DNA from: Isoetes taiwanensis | Lineage: Eukaryota; Streptophyta; Lycopodiopsida; Isoetales; Isoetaceae | Length of the DNA: 64,000 bases | Reading direction: 5' to 3' | NCBI GenBank assembly: GCA_021234155.1 | Contig: JAJEKV010000297.1 | Location: forward strand, 248,001-312,000 | Shown: in pieces, positions 34,054 to 45,480 of the stretch | How the letters are laid out: each line of letters opens with the position of its first letter | Position numbering within the stretch: position 1 is the first letter of the stretch | Program-made: the position numbers and the translations under genes | Notes under the pieces: model-generated | Seen by the model: the letters and a program-made list of their open reading frames with translations, nothing else | Told to the model about the DNA's origin: nothing | Databases searched by the model: none

Positions 34054-34269
34054 TTTGGTGTATGGTGTGTGGTGAATGGTAATGTGTGTGTGGTGTGGTG
34101 TGGTGTGTGGTAATGGCCAACACTAAGGTGCTGCGTTGCAGTGAATATGATGAGTGTGGGGCATGGTATGGTGCATGGTTTGGTGTGGTATACACATCTA
34201 ACAGTTTAGTGTTCATTTCATGCGAGATGCTATTGTTCAAGAGGTTTACGGACCAACATCCGAGAAATT

Positions 34270-36130
34270 AAGATTCGATCTTGAGCTTTTGAGAAGCTAA
34301 AACCCTGGTTTGTTGTGAAATTGAAGGACTTCAATAGTTTGTTGCATTGATGCGTGAGGATGCAAATGCTAGTGGATGGACTCAATGGGATGAGAACCAA
34401 ACATCAGAAGAATTGCACTTGCACTTGCGATGTTTGTAGATCACATGAACTTGGTCAATGCGGGGCACACCAGCATAAAATTGCAAGTCTAATGGAAGTT
34501 TGTGGAGATCTATATTGTGTCCAAAGAGTGAATTAGATGAGTTTCACAAGAAGGCGTGCATCCTTGGAAATTGTGAGTGATGTGTGGAATCAAGAAGTTT
34601 CATACCTGTCCCATGGAAGGAAGTGGGTAGGGAAAGTGAAATGGGAGTACATTGACTATGAAAAGACAACGTCTCGAGTTACGGTGGGAGACTAACTCAT
34701 CGGAGATACAATGAGGCGGAACCCAAGGAGCTTACGGATAAACCGAAGAGCGTCTAAAATCTTTCCATTGCATAATTTCGGTACCAATGGCGAGGCAAAA
34801 GCAGTTTAAGGAGCTTCGGAGAATCTCCCAGCAGATGCATGTCTCGGTAGTGGATTTTGAGAGAACTATACATTCAAGGAACAAGAGGAGGTGCAATCGA
34901 TCTTGTTGGGTCAATAACAGATTACCATTTTGGTTCAAATAACATATCGGTATGACTCGAAAGGGTGAGATGAGATTATCAAGGAAACACATTACTATGT
35001 ATCGGATGATAGGGAACACGATACTTTGTTGGGTGCAATACCGCTTCATGAAGCACCACAAATATCTGGGGCGAAAGGAAGGGTTCAAAGAGACATTATG
35101 TGTTTTCGGATGGTGCAAACATCTCAATTCAAGGCTTCTAGACCATTTTACTTTGTGGCTAGGTACACAAAGCGACAATCGGCGTCTATATGATGTGGAA
35201 TTTTTTTGGTTCTAACCACGGGAAAGGTGAACACGATGGCAAAGCTTGAGTTGAAGAGATGGTTAAGACAAGCGCAATTAAAATAATTAAAATTGGGTAA
35301 TGCTCATGAAGTGGTAGAAGTTCTCAGAAGAGATGTTTACTTGTGGAACATCAGGAGTGGATGAACACATCCGAAACCAAAGAAGAGGAAGAATATAAAA
35401 AGGTTCTTTTGGGAAGTCAAGGTGGAGGATATAGATAGAAAGAAAGCATGGGGTGCGAAAGGATTTTGGACACTAAGGCAGATCCATTGTGTACATGCAT
35501 TCAATCTTGAATCTCCATTGCGGTTGCATCTGAGGGAACTTTCATGCTACTGACTCGCTTGGATGGCATGTGGGACGGTTATTGTGAACAAGCACCACGT
35601 TGATGATTGGAAACTTCAAGTTATTGTACCATCCTCCAATGTGCATGCCGACATTGAGGGACCGTAAATCAGCCAGTCCTTGTTCTCCTCCAATCCACGA
35701 TGTTAGCGGAGGCACTTAGAGTTGGTGATAATTTTCTTTGTCGTTGCTCGAAAGGGAATGATGAGGGTTCTGAATTTTGGATTCGATGTGCACAAAACCA
35801 AAATGGATAGTGGAGAAAGACTTCCAACTCAATGGAATATGGTACCTCATAGGTGGCAGTGTCATAGAAGGTATGTATTACAAGAAGGGCCAAGATCAGC
35901 CGTCGGCTATGATCTTTGCGGTAAAGGCGCCTTAGGCACGGTATTCACAACACGGATCTGTGCAATGTCGGACTTCACATGCCACCAACTAAGCGTCAAA
36001 AGCGAGGATTGTATATAATTTTGGATCCTTTAGATGAGGAGAAAATTTTTACGAGAATTTGCGAAGTTCTTTCGATGATGATGAAATGTAAAACCATTAC
36101 GTAGTTTTCAGAACTCATGTGAAGTTTTGT
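34270..36130 (+). pseudogene. Unnamed transposase-like family, copy 2, C-terminal part
   Basis: The segment parallels the copy at 26290-27740. It has LKPWFVVKLKDFNS and VRMQMLVDGLNGMRTKHQKN, then CTCTCDVCRSHELGQC near 34300-34460. The core ENYTFKEQEEVQS lies near 34870, then ITYRYDSKG and KETHYYVSDDREHDTLL (about 34985). The C-terminal region has EGSEFWI and EKDFQLNGIWYLIGGSVIEG, then MYYKKGQDQPSAM near 35770-35910. The DFxENY core is damaged here. More than ten frameshifts or stops are present. As it lies between the inverted ends at 31376 and 41227, it is the best candidate for this element's own transposase. Confidence 0.6.
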
Positions 36131-36139
36131 GCTTCAATT

Positions 36140-37340
36140 TGTGAAAATGAGTTTGTCTTGATTTCTTTTGAAGATTTGAATTCTTCACGAGCACTTGATT
36201 CCTTTGTTTGTGAGATGAATTGAATATGAATTTGAATTGAAATGAATCGAGGTTACAATAACAATTATGTACATAAGAAAAGATATCTGATGATTTAAGT
36301 ACGAGGTGACTCATGCACCTACATACTTCCCAATACATATGTTCCTCTCGGTTCCGGCTTTTTGTTGCTTCTAATCTTAAAACTTCAAGCATGAACACTC
36401 TAACATCAACTAGATCACGGTCCGAAATGTCCACAACCTGCGATTAACCACACTTTGTCAATAATAGAGTTTGGTTTGTCTGCTGCATTTAAGTTGACTT
36501 ACTAGATCGGGGCAACAATATATTCCTCCTTTCAAGTACCCCCTCACAAATTTGTGCATAAAGCGAACATCTGGCGAGGAATACATGAATGACCATCGGT
36601 TTGAAGAGGCGTTGGAAATTTTCACAACATCGAGGTTGTAAAGCTGAAATTATTGTGTCCAAGCAATTCCAGGAACCTGCACTCAAAGTTTGTTGTCATT
36701 GTGCCACAACAGCAAAATGCAATGAGCAAGCACTAACCTCTCGAATATATGCATACGCCATGCAAGCCCGAGCTATCAAAGTGATATATCCCCGGTTTAT
36801 ATCTCATGCGAGACGCGTGATAACTTACAATCGAAAAACAGTCGATTGATGTCCATCACAAGCGGTAAAAAAACATGTCTTGGCACTTATCCAGATTCAC
36901 ATGTTTCCTTATTGTTTTGTAACTATTTGTGTCCTTGGACAATGTCGAGTGAAAAAGAGGGTCAAAGAAATGAAAGGGATGATTCCATGTATCTGCAAAC
37001 ATATGCATATCATCTGGCACGATCCTGATAATCACAAATCAGATGAAAGTATCACCTTGAGAAGAGGAGGATCAATTGATCATTGAACCACTGCGTATCG
37101 GCTTCCAAAATTTTGATGTCGGTGGAGCTAATCCACGGCGGTTTCAGTTCCCTCGGCACCACTTCCAAATGTGTATTTGGCTTTAGATAGTCAGGGACTG
37201 CCGAAGCTCTATCATCTCTAGTTCTAAACACACACGAGAACATTTGCTCACAATCCATTCAAATATTTTAAATTGAAAAAGTACAACACATATCATAGAA
37301 TTTTTTTTACTTATATTGACTTTCAAAGAGTTTTACAAGA
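36140..37340. other. Transposon interior, no gene recognised
   Basis: Within the 9.85-kb element, minus-strand ORFs of 60-110 codons (for example 36489-36686 and 37052-37258) look partly coding but match nothing I know. They might be further exons of the phosphatase-like gene. Confidence 0.3.
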
Positions 37341-37349
37341 TTCATTTAT

Positions 37350-38087
37350 GAAAATACTTGTCGAAGCATTTTCATGCGTTCTTGCGACTCTTCAAAATCC
37401 CACATGTTCCACATTTGATGTTCCTTCACATAGGCGGCACACTTTCTGCACCCGAAGTCCCTCAACCATGGTTTGAGTTGCTCAAAGGAAATTGGAATCC
37501 AACCTGTCGGGGAGCAAAACTATTTGGACATATCATTGTATTAATTTGGTTGGCGAGAACCCTTATATCTCTTTGTCATCTATCAACAATGTTTTTATCA
37601 CCTGGTATCTCCAAAATTTCTGGTACACTTTGAATGAGATCCTTAAGGAAAATTGGCTTATTAACCACTTTTAATTTTGTGTTGGTGCGGTCATCATCGA
37701 TTCCAAATAAAAGAAATCGCCCTTATATTCCTGCAAACAACTTTCTCATCAACAAGTCAACATTACTCTTAGCCATCTTTGGACCACAATGCAATCTCAA
37801 ATTTTGAAAAACACCATTCTAAGAACTCACGTAATCCGGGCACGGAAGCGCTAACTTTTGATTGTTCAATTTACGGGCCGGTCACTTACGGCTCGGCGAT
37901 CGGGGATCCTCTCTTTCAAGTCATAAAACTTGCCTAAAACCCCATTAAAATCCAGAACAAGGAGAATTTGAGTTAACCTCTTGGTTTTCTTGGTTGAGGT
38001 TGTATTGGACTCGTTGAGCAGACGCATCTTGTCCGGGATCGGGGTTTCTTTGTCAACTTCATCACACGTGCATCGCATTTGGCTCAT
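37350..38087 (-). pseudogene. FCP1/NIF-like (HAD) phosphatase pseudogene
   Basis: Minus-strand segments in order read ILLVLDFNGVLG (about 37960), GLREFLEWCFSKFEIALWSK (about 37840), MAKSNVDLLMRKLFAG and KPIFLKDL. TLLIDDKEI and VLANQINTMICPNSF complete the series. These correspond to the landmarks of SCP/FCP1-type phosphatases: the catalytic loop, the RPxxxEFL...WSS block, the FLKDL block and LLIDDS. The first catalytic loop reads DFNG where active members have DxDxT or DLNG, so activity is doubtful even before the frameshifts. Active relatives dephosphorylate phospho-Ser/Thr such as the RNA polymerase II tail. It lies inside the 9.85-kb transposon and may be captured cargo. Confidence 0.62.
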
Positions 38088-38636
38088 ATTGACACCAAAA
38101 CTTTTTACGGTGAAGGACCCCGTCTGAGAATGAATCTCAAGGGAATTAATTCCCCCCTAAATCGGATGCACTAGGAATCTCTTCGTGATGGCTTCTAGTT
38201 GCATTAGCATTTATCTACGCAACATAATTGAAATGAGGAAGACCACGAGAAAAATACAAAAAATAAATCATGTATGTGGCATCGGTACTTATTTGATACG
38301 ACTACATTGATTGACTATCCAAATTTCGTTTTGGAGTCTCCACATCGTCGTATTTGGGATTGACTTAGGAGTATCAAATGGGGTGAATTCTAGGTACAAC
38401 AGGAGGTATCTTGATCTCATAGCGATCGAGGCGTGGATAATTGTTGGATATCCTTGGTCTCAAATTTACGCATTCTGCAAACACTAAGTCAGTAGAACTG
38501 TGACAACATCGGTAAACATTAGTTAAGGCACTTTTTTGCAGCGAATCTATATTGTTTGCGGCCGAACAATATCAAGCACGGTGAGTTGACAACCATTCAA
38601 GAGGGTCACCCACGGGCTTTTTACTATCTTTTCGAT

Positions 38637-38729
38637 GTTCTGTTTATATATATCTAAAGTGCCCCTAAAATGAGCGGCGATCTCATCACGAGGGGCACTT
38701 TAGATACAATAAACAGGACAAACAAAAAG
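38637..38729. repeat. Hairpin-forming inverted repeat
   Basis: TCTAAAGTGCCCCT (with upstream TGTTTAT) and its complement AGGGGCACTTTAGA (with downstream ATAAACA) form arms of about 26-30 bp. The spacer is itself self-complementary (TGAG...CTCA). It is inside the 9.85-kb transposon. Confidence 0.7.
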
Positions 38730-38734
38730 ACTAA

Positions 38735-39395
38735 AGCCGGCCGGGATGGAAGAGACTAAGCCGGGGATGAAAGAGACACGAGTACAAGCATCGAGACTTC
38801 CCAAACCTTGCTTTCAGCCCTCTTTGGACTTACTTGTGTCTATTTGTGGTACCACTCGAACACCAAAAGCCAAAAGCCATGTCTCGATCATAATGTGGGC
38901 ACAAGCGGGGCTGCCGGCCGAGGTTCTAGAGTAATACGCAAAACAAATTCAAAATCAATAGAGTCTTTAGGCGAGGGTTAGAAATGATAATATTTACCTC
39001 AAATGGTGTGATAGACATGGAATGTGATCTTGGTGGATCGCATTACGCTATCTGGCCGGCAACATTTTACCCTCCATTTCAGATAACGTCCACAAAATGG
39101 ACAACCTTCATCACCCTCTTCTTACGCCTCGAGGAAGCATTGGAAGTGCATGATCTAAAGGAGTGTCATGAGCGAGAAAAAATCACAAATCTTTGCATTC
39201 GAGGTAGCAGCTCAGCGATAAGTCTTCACATGCCTTTAGCTCAATTTCGGTTTACGCTAATTCCTTATTTAATTGTTTCAGCCCGAGGCAACAACGTACC
39301 ATTTAGCTCTTCATCCTTTAGTTAAACACAACCTGAACACCCTCTGCTTTGCTTTTCGGTTCTTTGTCATGATTGATTTCCATCATTGCAAATCA
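38735..39395. other. Transposon interior, no gene recognised
   Basis: No domain or repeat can be supported here. The plus-strand ORF at 38984-39325 has no recognisable motif. Confidence 0.3.
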
Positions 39396-39398
39396 GCT

Positions 39399-41001
39399 CT
39401 AATTCGATGCTTTATGCCCCATCAACTCAATCTTTCTTTTGATATCATTTTTCCTATCCTCGTTTGCTTGCAATCGTTGCTTGCATCTGGCGATGTTTGC
39501 GATCAACCATTCCTTCACAAGAAATACGCCATAGTACGCAAAACAAAACACTACATTATATGTCGACCTCCTAACATAGTAAGCCCGCGTCTTGATGGAA
39601 AACCACAATCACACACCACACAACACAAGGTAGTCTCTACACACTACCACATACCACACACCACACAATATCGGTTGCCGCGATTACACACCACACAACA
39701 TTGGTGGTGGTGGTGGTGGTGGTGGTGGTGGTGGTGGTGTGTGTGGTGGTGGTGGTGGTGGTGGTGTGTGTGTGTGTGGTGGTGGTGGTGGTGGGGTGTG
39801 TGGTGGTGGTGAGGTGTGGTGGTGGGGTTTGGTGGTGGTGGTGGTGGGGTGTGTGGTGGTGGTCGAGTGTGGTGGTGGAGTGTGGTGTGGGACATGGTGG
39901 AGTGTGGTGATGGGGGTGTGGTGGTGGGGTGGTGGGTGTGGGGTGTGGTGGTGGGGTGTGGTGTGGTTGTGGTGGAGTGTGGTGGTGGTGGATTGTGGTG
40001 TGGGACATGGTGGAGTCGATGGTGTGGTGTGGTGTGGTGTTGTGGTGGTGGGTGTGGTGGTGGTGGTGGAGGAGTGTGGTGCTTTGGTGTGTGTGGTGGT
40101 GGTGGTGGTGGAGTGTGGTGGTGGTGTGTGGTGTGGGGTGTGGCGGTGGGAGATGGTGGGGAGATGGTGAGGTGTGGTGTGGGACATGGTGGATGCCAAC
40201 AACTCACCACCACCACACATACCTCATCTATCATTCTGGTATCCATTGCACGAAATGCCCCACAGATGGCATCATAGAGACACAACATGACAATACAACC
40301 AACATGATGCAAAATGGTAGTAGACATACCTGATTCTTGAAGTGGATTTGATGTTACCTTTTCTGTGTTGATAGAAACAATCTAGATCAAGCTTGAGATT
40401 TTTTTCTGTTGTAACACAACTAATAATTGAACATACCTGCAATGGCATGTTTTGGTCTCAGAACATTGCTCTGCTTTTCTGTTTTGATTGTGAGTTCAGA
40501 TTGAATGTGTAGTCTAGAGGAACCTGATTTGGTTTTTTCCCTATCATCTTCATCATCTCTGTCACTTTTACTATTTTCCTCCTCGTCAGGTTGGATTTGC
40601 CTATGCTTTCTCTTGGGTCTAGAAGAATTGGCCTCTGCTTTCTCATCGGGAGTTTTATAATAATCCGAGAAGCTCTTCCAATTAACGACCTCCCCTTTAT
40701 ATGCGGATAATAAGCCCTTTGCCGGGTTCAGGAGCCATTCCATCCCATGTATGTGGCTTCCCTGTAATTCTTTTGTAAATTTGCATGAACTCTTTGTATT
40801 GTTCATTGCTCGATTCTTCAACTTTGTACAAGAAAAACATATGCCTTAATTTTTCGGTTTGAACAAAACATTTGGGGAAAATACATGTAGCGATTTATTT
40901 GGAACTCTGTCACCCCAAAGCTTCTTTAGATCTTCGTGGGGCACAATCTCTTGTTTGAGGAGAGGTTTCATCGTGTAACGGTGGCGTTCAATTGACTCCA
41001 T
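39399..41001 (-). pseudogene. Unknown multi-exon gene in the transposon (acidic/basic, coiled coil)
   Basis: On the minus strand an ATG at 41001 opens MESIERHRYTMKPLLKQEIV, then after frameshifts FFLYKVEESSNEQYKEFM and GEVVNWKSFSDYYKT. A highly charged segment (PDEEENSKSDRDDEDDREK) ends at 40437 in a perfect donor (CAG|GTATGT). A second CAG|GTATGT donor follows at 40330, after an acceptor at 40363 (ATCAACACAG), giving a 33-base mini-exon. A coiled-coil piece (IARCKQRLQANEDRKNDIKR) at 39608-39399 could be a further exon beyond the (GGT)n array. The function is unknown. The VVNWKSF motif loosely resembles HINWDNF in the gene at 7630-8835. Confidence 0.4.
39701..40190. repeat. (GGT)-rich low-complexity array
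   Basis: A (GGT)12-like run begins the array, which continues as GTGGTGGTGG/GTGTGGTG words for about 490 bp, opposite in orientation to the (CCA) array at 33580-34053. It is likely intronic to the minus-strand gene. The plus strand has strong G-quadruplex potential. Confidence 0.95.
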
Positions 41002-41205
41002 TAGGGTTCAATCGGCAAGAAGCGGCAAAAAGCAGAGAAGAGGTGATTATTTCTTAATTCAAAAAGGTGGACAATGGCGTGGCATAACATTCAAAATAAC
41101 CGACGCTCATTAATTCGCACTCCCTTAATCTAAAGCCGGTATGCACCACCCGATTCTACCACAAAGGTGGTGCCAAAATGTGGCGTCAAAATGCACGTTT
41201 TTGAT

Positions 41206-41227
41206 ACACCACAACGTGCTTTTACCC
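41206..41227 (-). repeat. Right terminal inverted repeat of the 9.85-kb element
   Basis: ACCACAACGTGCTTTTACCC is the reverse complement of the left end with one mismatch and is followed immediately by the AGAA duplication (41228-41231). Confidence 0.85.
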
Positions 41228-41231
41228 AGAA

Positions 41232-42020
41232 ACCTATAAGTTCAAGGATTTATGGAATTGTCCAAGAATGCTTTGGTAGACTTGCAGCAAGAAAATTTCA
41301 GTTTGAGGGAGAGTTTTTTCAAACAGAACTTTTCTTCCATTTTGAGGTTGAGAGAGAGTAGATTCTGTATGTTGGTGTGTTCTTGCTTGATAAGAGAAGA
41401 CGGCAAGGCAAAATGCTATGACATGTTAGTGCTATGAGATGTTAGAGTATCGAGGACTTCAAGTTCTTGGTCGGAACTGGACGGCCATCAGCAAATCCGG
41501 AACCGATTGCTCCCCAAACTACACCCTTGGCTATGACTGTAACCTCTGCAACCTCCTTCTTTACAGCGCCGGACTCCTTAATCGATTCCCTGGAACCTGA
41601 AAACTTCTTTCCAAGACCAAGACAGAGCTCCGTCTCCCTAAAGTTGAGATCCAGACATTCTTCTGTTCCATATCCAAGCTATCAACTGGGGCGAGAGATG
41701 AAGTAGCTTCTGATAAGCCAATATAATCGTGAGCCTTCAGTGTGCTGCCGCTTTGCTACTATGTTCGGGCTCAATACAAGATATTTCATCTGAAACATTA
41801 TCCATCATATCTCTCGCCTGACGAACCAATTGGCTCAAGCTATAGGCTGCCAGTGTAATCAGAATTATCAGAGTTAAGCTACTCTTCCAAGTGCACTCTT
41901 AAATTCAAAACACAGATTGATGCAATTGGAACATGTAAAGACAGAGTGGAAACTTGTTTGGACATGAGGAGTCTAAATGTAAAGCTTAATATCTTAGATT
42001 CTATTGCATAACATTTGTGT
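41232..42020. other. Unassigned sequence
   Basis: A short ORF (41252-41437, QQENFSLRESFFKQNFSS) and another at 41467-41706 have no recognisable domain. Removing the transposon joins this stretch to the sequence after the SMT2 pseudogene. Confidence 0.35.
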
Positions 42021-42027
42021 GTTGCAG

Positions 42028-42900
42028 ATATTACCTGCCTCTTGAAAAGATGCAGGAAAGAGAGAAGCTTAGATTATGGAAAGCGTTTGCACATGCATAT
42101 TCTTAATAACGGGCTTGAGATTCATAGATATCTTAGAACCCACATTGGTCCACATGTATGACAAAGGTGGATCTTCTGTAGAGGCACCAGACACTGCCCA
42201 TTAGAAACGTTGTGTTATGCAAAAAATGGATATGGTCATGAAGCACTGAAATGTTTTGAACAAATGAAACAGGAGGGCATTGCTCCAAGTGCCATCATAT
42301 TTGTTTGCACCTCAAAAGCTTGTGGAATCATGGCGAATATTAATAGGGGTCGTGATTTACATAAGCAAATAGGGCGAAGAGGACTCCAAACGGATCCTTT
42401 TGTTGGAAACACTTTAGTTGACACTCCCAAAAGCATAGGAAGTTTTTGACAATATGCGTGTCAGGTCAGGGATGTGGTCTTATGGAATGTGCTAATATCA
42501 GGTTATGCCGAAAATGGGTTGGGACTAGAAGCTCTGAAACGCTATAGAGATATTATTAAATGGGATAGCCCCAAATGCTATAACATTTTCTAGCTCACTC
42601 AAGGCATGTAGCAATGATTTTTCCCTTGAAATGGGTCGAGAAATACATTTAAAAATTGCACAGGAGGGATTGGAGGCTGACATCTCTAACATCTCTACAG
42701 CAATATGTGAATTGTGGCTCTCTTGCAGAGGCACAAGAAGTTTTCAACAAGTGCAGTATTCCACATTTGGTGTCATGGAATACACTAATTACGGGATATA
42801 TCGACTGTTGGGCTTTGTTGGAAAGCATTAAAATGTTATGAACAGATGGAACTTAGGGGGATAACTGGAGATGCCATTACTGTTCCTGCCAGTGTAAATG
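42028..42900 (+). pseudogene. PPR gene remnant (PLS class)
   Basis: After an acceptor-like TGTGTTGCAG at 42028 the plus strand reads ITCLLKRCRKERSLDYGKRL. Then come YAKNGYGHEALKCFEQMKQE and GRDLHKQIGRRGLQTDPFVG, and DVVLWNVLISGYAENGLGLE. It continues MGREIHLKIAQEGLEADIS and finally SIPHLVSWNTLITGYID. These are consecutive pentatricopeptide units of a plant RNA-binding organellar protein. The repeats alternate between frames with at least six lesions, so it is a pseudogene. It is separate from the PPR remnant at 10700-12735. Confidence 0.8.
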
Positions 42901-42904
42901 GGGA

Positions 42905-44430
42905 AATTCATTTTGTACTGGTATTTCAATTTGCTAATTACTTTTTACGGGCATTTATAATTCTATTTTATTACGAGCCACTCTTACAAGGGTGGATGTG
43001 GAATTACTGGCATGCCTGGCCTGCCAGCTTCTGTCTTCTACCCCTCTGCCCCACATCAGTGTTGGGGAATGTTTTTGATCTTAATAGGAAAAATTCCTTC
43101 TACTTTTGAGAGCGTTCGAAATTTACAAATTCTAATCGGAAGCTTCCTTCAACCGAAAAATTTCGAATTTGATAAACGAAAATTAAGTTTTATATTGAAC
43201 CCCTTCTGTGATATAACAAAGCATGTAATATGCGGAAACAAGAAAAAAGGGTTGTATTCTTGTTTAAGGCACAATAGAGATAGACAAGATTCTGATCTTT
43301 TGACCTACAAGAGTTGCATATAAGAGCAAACAAAATCTATCTTGTATTCTCAACTGTGCTCTTCCTTTCATGACATTATTTTCTTTCATCCTACAAACGA
43401 GGATTTAATTGATCGGCCATAGCCTGTGGTTGTGATGCTTAAGAAATAACACATATATAAATGTCATCCCCTGCTCTGCAAGGCGGCAAGAATCCGAAAT
43501 CACTCAAAAATTGTGCGGGATGGGTTCCGTTAGGTTTCCATGCCATACTGATAATTATTAATGCTGGACTGTACACCTACCGTCTCCGGGGAACTTCCCC
43601 AATGTTGCCCCACACATCGATAAACTAATGTAAAACATACCCCAATTATTAAGTACTGCCCTTATTTTCTTTTCCTTTCCACACCCACTATTATATCATA
43701 GGTGGTTCATTATTTCTTTCTGCAATACTTCTTCCATGTCGAGCACCAAAGATTTCTTCAAGCCAATTCTCATAAAGTCATGGTATCAAGTATTCTATTG
43801 TCTTGATGTAGCAATTTTAATTGATTCTCAAGACTTTGAACTATTATTTAAGCCACTTCACCCTCCGGCCATGGAGGGCAACCCTCCGTGCGCAGCACCT
43901 TGTTTATTTAGAGTCATAAACGGTGTCATATCTCTATGTGACAGTCTTATTTTATGACTATAGTAGAAAATCACCCTTAGCCTTAAATCATTGTATATCA
44001 TCCCGACTGCCATGTTACAACCAGAGTTACAATATAGAAATAGGGTCGATTTTTTAGTCGTCGGTGCATTTCTAAGTTGATACGTGTCACTGTCAATAAT
44101 CCGGAAAGGCAGTTGGGTGCCCTGATTCCGGGTGACAGGTTGAACCGGTCACTCCATGTTTTTTTCAGTTGTAAATTTCTATATTTTTAAAACAGAATTG
44201 CATTCACTGTCATAATTCAAAAGCAGAGTTACATTCAAAGAACCACTATCATATTCAAATCACATACTAAAATTATGCTTCCATCACAAAATACCTTTCA
44301 GAAAGGTTCTGCAACAAGCATTCAGATCCGTCTGAAACGCTCTTTCCATTTCGGCTCTATCCCATGTTTAATTGAGACCCAAAACCATCAGACGGCATGT
44401 GTCTCCTGAAATCCGGCCCCTTTTTGCAGC
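42905..44430. other. No gene; one MITE end
   Basis: The stretch is unassigned except for a Tourist-like right end at 43966-43984 (TAGTAGAAAATCACCC followed by TTA), with a TCTTATTTTATGAC motif before it, as in the MITE at 29425. Confidence 0.35.
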
Positions 44431-44435
44431 TCTCC

Positions 44436-44529
44436 GACCTTGGTTCTACCATTCTGGCTGCCATACCTCCGTGCAAAGGAAAGACCTTGGTTCTACCATT
44501 CCGGCTGCCATACCTCCGTGCAAAGGAAA
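44436..44529. repeat. Two-unit 47-bp tandem duplication
   Basis: GACCTTGGTTCTACCATTCY starts adjacent units at 44436 and 44483. They are nearly identical, so this is a recent duplication. From 44530 to 45105 I see no further feature. Confidence 0.9.
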
Positions 44530-45110
44530 TACTTACTGTTAATACCTTTTGCTTTTTAACCAATGTAGCATTTCAAATTTATCTGCAACACAAAAAAACA
44601 AGATCGTATCATAAAAATGCTTGCATGCACAAAAAGACAGTAAGTTTATATGCAAGAATCTTACCTAAACACTTAAAAACACCCACAGAGCATGAATCAA
44701 AAGTAAAAGTCGCCGGAATAGATAATGCCTGCCTTCCTAAACCTCTAAGACAAAAAAACTAGTTAAATAATCGCGAAAATGAGCAAAAGGATTGTTAGAA
44801 ATAAACGAAAACCTGTAGCATTTGATATTTTTGCTCCCAACTCTGTTTATACCAGACACTACAAGAAGAATCAGCGAGCAAAGCCTTTACGCCACCGGAA
44901 AACTCTACCAAGATCAAGAAACAAGACAATCGCCTTCAAAAAGCAAGAAATGCAATAATAAGAAAGCGCAGCAAGCAAGCGCCTTCAGCCATGAAGCTCT
45001 GATGCCAGCCTTGGCGCAGCTCTGGTGCCGGCGAAGACCTTGGCGCCTCGACGAAGCTCTGGTGCAAGACAGGAAAAAAGGGGGAGAAAAAAATCTCCCC
45101 TATTTCTATA

Positions 45111-45480
45111 TTGTGGGGGGAAGGACAATTGGTCCTTGATTCCGGTTTCCAGATGACTCGCTCCCCGCTACCGCCGGTCGCGGGACCCCACCTGGAAACC
45201 AGAATCAAGTCCCAATTGCCCTTCCCCCATACAACATGGAAACCGGGTAGTTCATTCCGTCCATGGAATGGAAGTCCACCCTATTCATTCCGCTCAACAG
45301 GTAAAAAGTTTCGGTACCACGTAAAATTCCAGTTCCCATGTTGTAGGGGAACTGAGAATGGTCGCAGCATTCCGCAACCTCAGAAGACCTGCTCCCGGCT
45401 GCCGCCAGTTGTAGGACCCCTTCTGAGATTGTGGATTGCTGCTTCCAATCTTCGCTCCCCTATACAGAACAATCATGTAA
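45111..45480. repeat. Pair of related foldback units
   Basis: The first unit has arms at about 45114-45151 (GGGGGAAGGACAATTGG...GGTTTCCAG) and 45190-45228 (CTGGAAACC...CCTTCCCCC) around a spacer with GCTCCCCGCTACCGCCGGT. The second, diverged unit spans about 45338-45465 with CTCAGAAG/CTTCTGAG arms around GCTCCCGGCTGCCGCCAGT. The shared spacer shows that the two are related, perhaps nested or duplicated MITEs. Confidence 0.6.

Larger units (their letters stand above)
31376..41227. mobile_element. 9.85-kb DNA transposon of an unassigned family (4-bp TSD)
   Basis: The left end is GGGTAAAAGCACGCTGTGGT and the right end is the inverted copy with one mismatch (ACCACAACGTGCTTTTACCC). The 4 bases outside are identical on both sides: AGAA at 31372-31375 and 41228-41231. 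The interior holds a degraded transposase-like gene on the plus strand. On the minus strand are an FCP1-like phosphatase pseudogene and an unknown gene with good splice donors. It also has two low-complexity (CCA)/(GGT) arrays in opposite orientation. The 937-bp element at 59077-60013 shares the termini and also makes a 4-bp duplication. The 4-bp duplication is compatible with Academ, Sola or Ginger-like superfamilies, but I could not match the termini or the proteins to any of them. Confidence 0.8.

Noticed and set aside
33545-34240. His/Pro/Thr-rich and Gly/Val/Trp-rich ORFs
   Set aside because: These are products of the (CCA)n array. Every frame is open on both strands.
39637-40333. Long His/Thr/Pro and Val/Gly/Trp ORFs up to 227 codons
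   Set aside because: These are artefacts of the (GGT)n array.
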